From the NCBI GenBank assembly GCA_004154925.1, contig QJNS01000146.1, forward strand, positions 124,001-188,000: DNA of 64,000 nt. Reading direction: 5' to 3'. Positions 46,861 to 58,653 of this stretch are shown here, one piece after another (the first letter of the stretch is position 1; every line of letters begins with the position of its first letter). Source of the DNA: Monosporascus cannonballus (taxonomy: Eukaryota; Ascomycota; Sordariomycetes; Xylariales). A program made the position numbers and the translations under genes. Below the pieces are notes generated by a model, which saw only the letters and a program-made list of their open reading frames with translations, made no database searches and was not told where the DNA came from.

Positions 46861-47560
46861 GTAAAAAGATTTATTAATAAAATTGTTTTTATTCGATTTT
46901 CTTATTTTTAAGAAAAGTTTTATAATAAGTTTAAACTAGTTAACTATATTTCTCGTTAAGCATATTTTTACTATTAAAACCTTATCTGCCGGATCGTTAA
47001 AATCTAAAAAACCAAAGTAAATTCGCGCTTAAGTTAAAAAGGTTTAAAGGTTACCTTTTTTATCGTAAGATTTCGGTTTCCTTAATTTCATGCGGGCAAA
47101 AAAGGCTTAGACAAAAAACATAATCTTAATTTGTCGGATTTCTTTCTTCAGTTCTCGAATTCGAGTCTAAAACTGTTAAATAAGGGTTTTCTAAACGTTA
47201 ATCGATATTTTAATAATATTAAATATTGCTTAAAGTTTAACGATACTTTAAACAAAAACTTGTAACATATAACCGTTAAAAAGTTTAACCAATTATTAAA
47301 CCTTAATCGTACGGATTTATATTAATAGAAATATCGTAAAACTTTATAGCAATAAAATAACTTAATTACGTTTTTTAATGTTAAGGGCATAAAAGCGTAT
47401 TACAAACGATTAATATTAATAAATGTTGTAAGCTGAAATTATCTAAATTATGGAAATAATAAACGTATATATTCTTCTCCTATTTGCTGGATTACCACTA
47501 GTAAATTAATGATCCGGCTTACTGGCTTACCACCAATAAGTTACCTCAGCTAGCTCAGGC
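46861..47560 (-). mobile_element. inverted F1 fragment: leader (46861-47267) and LTR part (47268 on)
   Basis: Read on minus, this repeats the LTR end, leader and start of gag of Z/Y. The leader boundary is TGTTACAAGTTTTTG next to an LTR end GGTTATA. The LTR part ends in units such as CCGGCTTACTGGCTTACCACC near 47510-47540. With Z on the left it makes a head-to-head arrangement of two F1 5' ends. Either a second F1 copy was cut down here or an inversion occurred. Confidence 0.7.
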
Positions 47561-50500
47561 CTCTCTGGCTTGTTTTCCTAATTTCTTCAAACTTATTCAA
47601 GTACCGCTCTATAACGCTAAATATTAACCAATCAAATCCCAAATCCCCGTAACGAACTAACAAGGCCTAAGTTGTAATTACGCAAAAACGTTTTCGTTTG
47701 GTATTTTTGCTTTTTTAGAAAAACGAAAATCTATAATAACTTAATAACAAAATATTTTTATAATAATATATATATATTTATATGATTATTTTAAACATGG
47801 CTTATTATTAATATTATTTTGGTCCTAATTAGGATTCGTTTGTTATTTTTAGATTTTAACGTATTTATTAGTTATAATCTAAACTTATTATATTAGTATC
47901 TTTTTTTTTAAAATATAACGAATCCGAATTTTTCCAATTTTACGGTATTACGTCTTTAAAACAAAATATATGTACGCGTATATTAAATTTCTGGCATTAA
48001 TAGAAAAAATTTAATATAATGTTTAAAAATTTTATTTGTAATTGAGTTTTTTGCGAAAATAATAGCCGTTTGCATAATTCGATTATTCGGATTAGTTAAT
48101 TAATTAATGTTTTTTAAAAAAAACAAATACCCAAAAAGTTATTAGTATATAAAAATTAGCAGGACTTTCTGATTCCGGCTAATTAAGACCCCGTTATACG
48201 CAAATACTATAATATATTATACGGGAAACTTATAACTTTTTTAAAAAGGCTTAGATTTTGCCGTTTGCCGAAAAAACTATTATTTAAAATTAAAATAATC
48301 CATATTACTTTAGACAAAAGTTAACGTTATATAAAAATATTTATTTTTAATTAATTTAACTTTTTGAATAAAATAATTATATACCTAAGAAAAAAATGGT
48401 AATTATATAATATAAAACGAAAAACGAAGTAATTTTATAATAATAATAATTCTGACGTTTTTATATATCCTTTTTTTATAATTTTAGTTATTATAGTTAA
48501 AATAATTTTTAAGATTAATAATAATTTTCTGTCTTATTTATTAGGCAGGTTTTTATTATTTTCGGATTTATTACGAAATAATATTAATATATTAAAAAAA
48601 TTAAGTATTTGCGAAAATTATTATACGTTAAATAAAAATATAATTCGGTTAATATACGAAATCCAAATAACTATATTAATTTTTTTATAATAATACAGTT
48701 TTAATTAGGATAAAATACGTTATATAATTAGGTATAATAAGATAATAACGTATGTTGATACAATAATTTTAATATTTAAAATTATATTTATAATATAACG
48801 TTTTAATATAATGTTATTGTACGGAATATTATTACCGGTTTTGCCCGTTATTATAACCGTATCTCTAAAAAAAGGTTAAAATAATTTATATTTCGGCTTA
48901 ATTAATATTATAAAATAAAATAATTTTATGAAATATTACAATAATATTTAATATTACCTAATATTTTTAATTAATTTATAATTCACATTATCTGGATTTT
49001 ATTTTTTATTTTTATTAATACGTTTTATAAATATAGTAAATAAAAACCTTTTAACTTTCTTAAATTAAAACATATACCATATGATAAATGCCGTTCGATT
49101 TCGTTAAATATAATTGACGAAAACGAAGATATTATTAATGGTATTTATGGCGTTTATCGAAAACTTTTTTAAAAAATATATAAATTTAAAAAAATTGATT
49201 TTATTGGTTTTCGGAACGTTTTTATTTTATTTATAATAATTAAAAAATAATTAATTATATTTGGAAAATATAGGCCAATTAAGTTGAAATAGCCGATTTA
49301 TACGATAAGAAATAATAGTTTTTTTTGTTCCTATTTTGTTCTATATATAAATAAATTTCTTATTTATATTTATAGGTATTTATTAGCCCGATAATATAAT
49401 CGGGACGTATAAAACATAAGTAACTTTAAAAACGGATCGTTAATTTTTAAATAAAATAACGTAATAATATCAAAAATTGTCGAAATTTTACTTTTTCGAA
49501 CCCTTTATTTTTTATATGTATAATATTTGTATATTTACGTTATTTTTATAAGAATTACGCGTATAAAACGAATTATTTATAATAAAAATATTTAATATAT
49601 ATAAAGCTCCCCGGAATACCTTAATCGAAAACCTTTTTTCGAAAACCGAACTTATTAAGTTTATGGAATATATATATTTCCGGTTAACCGTCGCCGAGTT
49701 TAAATTTATTGCGCATAACGTAATTTCGAAATATTTTGGTCGTACCGGATAAATAAGGAAAGTATTATAAAGTTTTAATTAAAACCTATTAATAAATAAA
49801 GATTTTTTAACGAAATTTATTTATTATTATTTATTAATAATATGTTATTTAATATTATAAATAATTTAATAAATAATTCGTAAATATTTTATTTTTTTAA
49901 TTCGGGAATATAATTTATTTATATTACTTTTTAAGCGGTATAATTTTAATTAAAACGTATTAAATAAAGCCTTTTTATCGGATAATTACTAAATCGGAAA
50001 TATTTTTAATACGGCCGATATTTCATAAGGCGATAATCTTTTTAACTTTATTAAAAATAATAATTAACTGTTAATCCATATTATTCTTATTAATAAAGAA
50101 TTTCGAAATTATTGCCGTTTTTTTAAAAAAAACTTAAGTTTATTTATATTTTTCGTATATTATATAATATGGTAACGTTAATTATATTTAGCGGTTAATA
50201 CCAATATTATTACTTTTTTTATAAGGCCAGTTAATTTAATTACGGCAAAAAATATTTTATTTTAATTAAATATTTTATTTTATAATATCAAATTAAATAT
50301 TTATTAATTTAATTTTAATATTAAATCTGGCTTTAATAAAATCCAGGGAAAAAATATAAAAAGTATTTAATTAAAAAGGCGAATATTATATTTTATAACT
50401 TATTAGCAAATTCCGCTGGTCGAAAAATAATATATATAATATTAATATTTTTTTTTTCGAAATTCGTTTTTAATTAGGTACTATATATTTTTATAATGCA

Positions 50501-53500
50501 AATTTTATGCTTATTATGTTTTTTCGCAAAATAAATATTACGTTATTTGGGATTTTTATAACGAAATCTTTAAACGAGCTTATTTTCTGTTTCGGAATTT
50601 TTAACTTATTAAGGGATATCCGTTTCGGATTAAAAAGGACGGCTGAAATTTTAAAAATATTTTAGTTACGGGCCGTAAAGTTATAAAAACTAAAGTTATC
50701 GATTTTAATAATACCATATTTATTATTAACAATATAAGTAAATTTAATTAATTAAATACGGCAAAAAACGAAAATTAAATTATAAATAACCTTAATTTAA
50801 TTACCTAAAAAATTTTTAATGTTGAATTTGCTAAAAATAATTTGGTTCCAGATAATTATAATATCTTATATACGGAAAAAAATTATAATCCCATAATACA
50901 AATTGTCGATAACTTAATTAATATTTTTAATTAAAACGGTCCGTTATCGTTTTCGTTATCGTCGGATAAACAAAATAAAAATTTGTCGGACGAAAATAAA
51001 CCATTAATATAGTTTTTTATTTTTTTATTTTATATTTTTCTATAAATAACATAATATTTATATTATAATGTTAATATTAATATAATTTTATTATTTATGT
51101 AACCTTAATTAATTAATTTTAGGATTATTTTATATATTATCGTAAGTTATTTGCTTTTAATAATAAAATTACGAATAAAAAGATAATATTTTACGATATA
51201 ATACGTAATATAATTATTAATAAAATTAATATAAGTAATTAAGTTTGTAATTTACATAATTCTTATTAATTATATTCCGTTTAAACGTTTTGTTTTTCGT
51301 AAAGTTATATAAAAATATCGTATTACTTATAATTAAATATAACGCATAATTTCGAGTTAACTTATATATCTTATTTGTAATTAATTTATTAATTAATATT
51401 TTTAAATATTTTCTAAGAAATTTTTCTTTTATTTTACCTTTTTTCGCGTATTACTATAATTTATGTATTTATAAGTCCTTTTATATTTTCGGGTTTTAAA
51501 ATTTTATTCGTTTTAAGCGTAATATTTGCGTTTAAATTATTTTAGAAATCTTTATTCGAATTATATGATAATGCCAAATATTTAAAGATTATATATAAAT
51601 ATTTTTGCCGCGTTTTTATACGTAATTTGTATATTTATTATTCGTATAACTTTATAAATTATAATATTTATAAAATAATTATATAATATATAGTTCTTAA
51701 TTAGGCGGCCCGGTTTATAAAGTTATAAACCTTTTTTCGCATTATTTATATAGTATCCGATTTATATAACTTTTTCGTTAAATTATAAAAGCCGTAATTA
51801 ATTAAAGATCCGTAATTAGCTTAATAATTTAATAATTTATAAGGTCGGCATAATCCGTTATAACGTAAATTTTTTTTGCTAATTATTATTATAAAGAATA
51901 TCCCAAATTATATTATTAATATTTAATATTTATATAAATTCCGTATTTTTTTATAATAAAAAGTTTTATTTATAATATAAGTTTTTCTTAATATTACCGA
52001 ATTTATAGATTTTTAATAATCGTAAGATTTTCCTGATTAATATATATTCGAATTAATGTCAAAATATAAGGTATTTATTTTTTTCTAATTTTCCGTTATA
52101 TTAATATAATTTTATAATATATATTTGGTATTTGAAATCGGTTATGCATAATATGTATTTTTCGTAAGGAATATCTTATATCTTAAGATAATTAAATATT
52201 ATTTAATTAATACGAAAATATTTTAATCAGGATTACGCCGTCGGTTTTATTTTTTTGCAAATTATTCTGGTACCGGTTCCGGTTATTTTTTGGTCCGAGA
52301 TCTTATTACCCGTCCTTGGGGTTATTCTTTGGGGTCAAATTGTTTTTTGGGGATATTATTAACGAATTTAACTTTTTTAGCCGGATAAATAAGATTTTTG
52401 AGGTTTATTTGGAATATATTATTAAGAATTAAAACGACAATTACCTTTATTATATCAATAAGAAATTTATGTACTTTTTATAATATTATGAAATATATAA
52501 AAAAATATATTATAATATAAAATTCGGATATTAAATAAAGGGAAAATTAATTAATAATTATTATATCGTAAATAACGCAATTTTATATATTAAAATATAA
52601 TAAATATTTGGAATTATATTTAATATATATTTAATTAAAGTAATTTTATAAATTATATTAAAATATTAATAATAAAATATAAATTTCGTATAATTTGCAT
52701 ATAATTATTAAGTTTTTTCCTTATATATTATTCTTTCGTTATAAAAAAAATAATTTTAATTTTTTGGTTTATATTTAATAATTTATATATTTATAATTAG
52801 ATAATTCTAAAATTTATATATATTTTAATTTTAATTAAATATGTTATTTTAAAATATTTTTATAATTTATTAATTATTTGTAAATTTTAATTTTACATTA
52901 TAAATCCTTATATATTTCTTATTAGTATTAATATTATATTTAGTAATTATTTAATATATCAACTGTATTTTATTTATTATATTTTATATTTTATATATAT
53001 ATTTTTAGTTTTAATTAAGCCGAATTTATATAGGTAAATTTATAATATTTTTTAAATTTTTCAACTATAATTATTTACTTATATATTTTTAATATTATGT
53101 AATTATTATAATGGTATTATTACTGTTTAATAAAACAAAATACGGTAATCATATTTAGAAAATATATAATAATTTAACAAAAAATTAAAACGGATATAAA
53201 AATTATAACGAGGTTAAATTAATTTTTAATACAAATTATATTAATCATAACGCCATTTTCCATAGTTTACTTTTTATTATATATATTATTTTTTTAAATT
53301 TTACCTTGATTTACAAACTAAGTTTTATTAAGCCAAATAATTATTTAATAAAATTATAATATTATAAGGTTTTTATAAGGTAAATTTTATTACTATATAT
53401 TAAAAAACGTAAATTACTTATTATTATATATATATTAATATATATTTTATTTCCGAGAATTTCGAAATAATACTTAAATGGATATTTTGGGATTTCGATT

Positions 53501-56500
53501 ATATATATATAATTTATAAAAAATTAATAAAAAATACATTTATATATTTTAATAATTTTTAACTTTCGTTTTTATTAAAGCTCGAAAAAGGTATTAAATA
53601 ATATATAATATTATTCGTTTTTTTCCTTATATTAAAATATAACAATAAAATTATTAATACGGATAATACAAATTATTAAATAATAAGTTTTTAAAACTGT
53701 AAAATAAACGTTTTTTATATTATAAATTTAACCGGCATGTATTCTTTAAAAAATCGTATAATTCTGGCCGTTAGCCGTTTTCGAGAATTTATAATTCATA
53801 ATAATTTGCATAATATAAATAATATTAGGGATATGATAATTTTATGGTCTTAAATAAAAGAAATACAAAATTGCGATATATTATATGGTATATATTGTAT
53901 GAACGTTATTTTTATAATGCTAAGTAAAAAAAAATCCGTAATTATATGCAGTTAACTGCCGAGCAAATAACTTTGTATAAAAATTGGATTTTTAAGTACC
54001 GCGGCATATTTGGTATTAATATTAAGAATTTCGGCGGTTACTCGGAATATCCGATTGTTATTATATTTATATAGGATTTTGATATAAAGGAATTCTTAGA
54101 ACTAACCGGGGATTTAATTATGCTAACAAAGGAAAAATGCGGTAAGGGGAAAAAAGCTAAATCTGGCCGTTAATTTTTACTAAGGGAACCAAAAAGCCTT
54201 AGTTCGAAAAAAAAATAATTAATAAAATTTTTAATAAAATAACGATAAGGTATACGAGCGGTTTCGAAAAATATTGATTAGGACCGTACGCCGACAGATA
54301 TTAATTCTAATTACAAAAAGATAAGGTTATAAAACGTAATTAATAAGGATTTATTACAAATCCGGGATTTTAAATATTTCGAACTAGTATTTAAAAAAAA
54401 CGGACGCCGGAATAGCTATATTAATAATAAAAAAATGGGTTTCTTAATATTGGCGAAAGATTATTTATATTATTTATTTATCCGTATAATCAATTTTTTA
54501 CCCCAGTTACTTAACCTGAATTAAGCCACTTTAAAAGTTAGAAAAAATAAAAATATTTTAGGAATTAATATAAGGAGTTTAAGGAAAGGAACCGGAAAAC
54601 AAAATTTAAAAATTTTTAATTCGGCGTTATGGATTAAGGGTTATAAATTAAAAAAATAATTTGCTAATAATCGCGATAAATTATAATTCGAATTACGTAA
54701 TATATAATTTTATTAATTTTTTTAGTTAAAAAATTTATTATATATTTATTACGGCATATAATTATTTTAAATTAAAATAAATTAATATTTTACATAAAAT
54801 TTAAAAAATTAAAAATTAATAAAAATAATAAATTTAATAAATAAATAATATATTAATAATTTTAATTAATATTATATAAATATTTATAATTATTGAGTTT
54901 TACGACCGTAATACCGGATTAAAGCCGAATACGTTTTTTGTTATCGGTCTTAATTAAAATCGGCAAAATTTCTTTTTTTATTTTGTAATTTAATATCGTA
55001 ATTATTATTTAATTTTAATATATAATTCCTTAATTTTAATAAGAATTATTATTTTAGTTTTTGTTTTCCGATATATTATTTATAACGTTAGATTGCGGAT
55101 TATTATATTTTGGTAACGCCGGCGATTCCGGTAACGATATAAAAATAAATGAATTATATAAATATAAGTACGGTAATAAAAATAAGGTTAAAAAATTAAA
55201 AATATTAAAAAATATTAGGTTTTACGTTAACGTTATAAATAAAAAAGACGAAATAAACTTTTAATTAAAATAACTTAATATATTGCGAATTAAGTATATA
55301 AATATAAATATTATTATAACTGAAATTATAATTTTAAATTATAAAAATATATAAATTATATGTCGGTTTAATATTTAAATTATTAAAATTATTATTAAAT
55401 CGTTAGCCGCCGGTTTAAACCGAATAACCGTATACGGTATACCTTAATTAGAACCGGGCGTAATTTACGGCAGCCTTATAATTTTTTCCGATATTTGTTA
55501 AATTTATAACGTAATAATAATTTATAACTTATATAAATCGGTTTATAATATGGGAATATAGCGTTATTATTTTCGATTAAACGAATTCCGTTACTTATAA
55601 AAAGTTATTTATATTTTTTATAAAATCTAAAATATAGTTTTTTTATATATTATATATAATGTAAAAAATAAGCGATTTTTTAAAATATTCTAATATTATT
55701 ATTTATCGAGCCCGGGGACCGCCTTAATTAATTCGATTATATTCTGAATTTAATATAAATTTTTAATTTTTTTAATTTATTTGGAAATTTAATAAGTAAA
55801 AATTATTTAAATTTAATAAAAATAAATATTTATTTTGTTTTTTTACCGCCAAACCGAAATAATTACGCAAAAAATAATTCGTTTGTCCGTTATTTATATT
55901 AAGATTTTATTATTTCTTAAATAACCGTTTTTACCGAACCAGCTTTTAATTATTTTTATACGGATATTTTCGAATTTAAGAATTAGGATATATGGAAAAA
56001 ATTAAACATATATATATTATAATAAGATTTAATTAAAATTAAATTATTACGGGTTTTTTTCAACATAATAATTTTATTTTTTTAAATATGTTAAAATTAT
56101 TTTACGTATATATTTGCCGTTAAATCAAATATATTATTAAGGTTTTATTTTTATCCGGTATTATAAGTTAAAATTATTTTATTTCGGAAATTTAAAAATA
56201 ATATTTTAATCGGCCGAAAATTAAAATTAAAATTCGATAATTATTTCGTTTTAATCGGGATTATTTATAATAAATTACGTATTGTTTTTTTATTATTTAA
56301 ATCCGTTATATCGTTTTTTATTATAACTTTTATATTTTTATAGGTAATACGGTTTTTAATTTACTGGGCCTGGATATTTTTCGTTATTGTATTTTTTTTT
56401 GGAAATAAACGATTTAATTTTATATTTATTAAATATTTAATAATATATAAATAATATAATTTATTTATAATTAATTGTATTTAATTATTTATAATTACGA

Positions 56501-58140
56501 AATTTTTAATTAAATTATTATTATAAAGTTTTAATTAAAAAATTTGTAATATATTGTATTAAATTATTCGATTAATATATAAGATATTTATATTTAATTT
56601 AAAAAATAATAATAAATACGATAATATTAATAAAATTATTTAATTATTTTAAATTATTATATATTTAAATATAATTTTTAAAAAATATTTCGGAATTATA
56701 AAATTTAATAATTTGTTTTATAATTTTTAATAAATATTTTCAATATATTATAATTTTAATTATAAAACGCAAATTATTAAATTAAATTAAAAAAATATTA
56801 TTTAATAATCCGAATATATTAATTATTAAAAAATTTAAATATTTTTAATTTAAACGTTAATTTCTGGATATAAAGAAAATAATAATGTCGATTTCGGAAT
56901 AATTAATATTAAATCGCCGGACTTCCGCTTTATAATTATATTTAATTAGGCCGCCGATTTAACGAAAATTACTATATTTTACGATTTTTTTATAATATTA
57001 TTTATAATTATTATATATATAAATTAATATATATAAGCAAAAATAATAAAACGTAAATTATAAATATTAATATATTTAAATCGGAAATTTTATTATTTTA
57101 ATAATAAATATATTTTGTTAATAATAATTAAATTATATTATTATTCGAAAATAAAATTTATTATTCGATATTTATTTAAGATTAAAAATAATATAATTAT
57201 GTTATCCGGTAATTATACGGTTAAATATTTTTAGATTAAATTTTTTTATATTTGTAAATATTAAAATAAAAGCAAAATATAAACTTATTAATATAAAAAT
57301 TTGTTATTTTTTATTAATTTAATGAATAATACGATTTAAATAATAATTAAATTAATTATTAACGAAAAGGCTTAAATAATTAAAAAAATTTAAAATTTAT
57401 TTTAATAATAAAAAAATATTAAATTTTTTAAAAATTAAATTGTATATTATATTAATTTATTTTTTTTTATAAAATACGGCCTAATTTATTAAATATAATA
57501 CTTAATATAAAGCGAATAAATTGACGGCGTAATATTTTTATAAAGTTATTAGCCGTATATATAATATTAACAAATAAGTTAATTACGTTTATATTAATAA
57601 AAATTAATAAAAATATTAAATAAAAATAAACGTTTCGTTTTAAAAAATTAAGTATTAAAAAAATTAAAATATTTACCTCAAGTTTTTAAATATATTATAC
57701 GTAATTAATTAATTAAGAAAAAAATATATTTTAAAATTTATTATAAGTAATTTTAAGCTTTATATATTATTATTTCGGTTCGTAAAATTATATTATTATT
57801 ATATTAGCTTAAAAAAGGTAAAAAACTATGGCAGGTATTAATTATAATTTTAGGTTATTTTTTTAATAATTAATTTTTTATTTTAATTAGGACCAAAAAT
57901 ATATTAAAAAATAAAGATTTTAATTTTGGGTTAAATTATATATATTATAATATTAAGAATTTCATAATTAATATATATTATGAAAATTATTATTAATAAT
58001 TTTTATAAATTTATATAAAACGGTATTAATTAAGGCCAAAAAATTATAATTTGTTATTAAGCCTTATTTTGGAGGTTTTATTATTTTTGTAAGGATAATT
58101 CTTAAAAGGGTTTAATTAATATATTGGACCCCTGACAGAT
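47561..58140. repeat. about 10.5 kb AT-rich DNA of unidentified origin
   Basis: RIP-like composition without LTRs that match F1 or F2 and without a readable RT or integrase box. The left end (47545-47660) has normal composition (CTCAGCTAGCTCAGGCCTCT). Islands of less mutated sequence lie at about 52227-52400 and 53940-54180. The latter holds a 75-codon frame with a single TAG (listed). A short frame at 55061-55264 shows no domain. Its position between two F1 LTR fragments suggests one or more large transposons inserted there, but the class is unknown. Confidence 0.5.
53946..54173 (+). pseudogene. coding relic of unknown family within the unidentified AT block
   Basis: One frame is open over 75 codons except for a TAG at 54072-54074. 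It reads LTAEQITLYKNWIFKYRG, then FGGYSEYPIVIIFI, the stop, then DFDIKEFLELTGDLIMLTKE and a basic end KCGKGKKAKSGR. The amino-acid mix (Gly, Tyr, Trp, Glu, Lys) is far more protein-like than surrounding frames. I do not recognise it; a transposon protein is the natural guess. Confidence 0.4.
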
Positions 58141-58425
58141 ATTTCTTAATCAAAAGCTATAGCTGTGGCTACGGCTGCTGCGCCGCAGGCGCAGCCACAA
58201 CCTCCAAAATGGGGTCCTGATCACGATGAGGCAACCAATAAGTTGGTGATCCGGCTTACTGGCTCACCACCAGTGAATTGGTGATCCATTACGTAACCTG
58301 CCCCACCACGCACTTATGGTTGGGTCATGTCAGACCGTTTCTGGAGACCGTGGCTCGTTGGGCCATGACAATCTAGCCGTTACATTAACTGTCTCTAGGC
58401 CCGCCAAGCTAGTTGGGTTATAACA
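58141..58425 (-). mobile_element. F1-type LTR fragment with flanking GC-rich hairpin
   Basis: Read on minus, an LTR begins at 58425 (TGTTATAACCCAACTAG) and keeps normal base composition. It shares CCAGTAAGCCGGATCACCAA-type units with the LTR fragment at about 47500-47540. Homology is lost near 58225. At 58177-58195 GCTGCGCC and GGCGCAGC form a hairpin around GCA, with GTGGCT/AGCCAC outside it (58165-58198); this may belong to the inserted DNA rather than the LTR. Confidence 0.6.
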
Positions 58426-58653
58426 TAATATTTCGAATACGATAAAATAAGTTATAAAATTTTAAAGTTATTTATAATCCGTTTATAATTAATATTTACC
58501 CTTTTAATTAGCTGAATTTACGTAATATCTGTTTTAATAATATTAATTATCAAAGTACAAATTTCTTTCAAAAAACCACTTATAATAACTTTTTTATTAG
58601 GTGTTAAAATATAATCAGTGTCGTTTAAATCCATGTTGTAATTTAGGAAATTA
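58426..58653. other. AT-rich 3' flank of the ankyrin gene
   Basis: Moderately AT-rich, between the LTR fragment and the TAA of the ankyrin/ZZ gene. No gene is seen. It may contain the 3' untranslated region. Confidence 0.4.
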
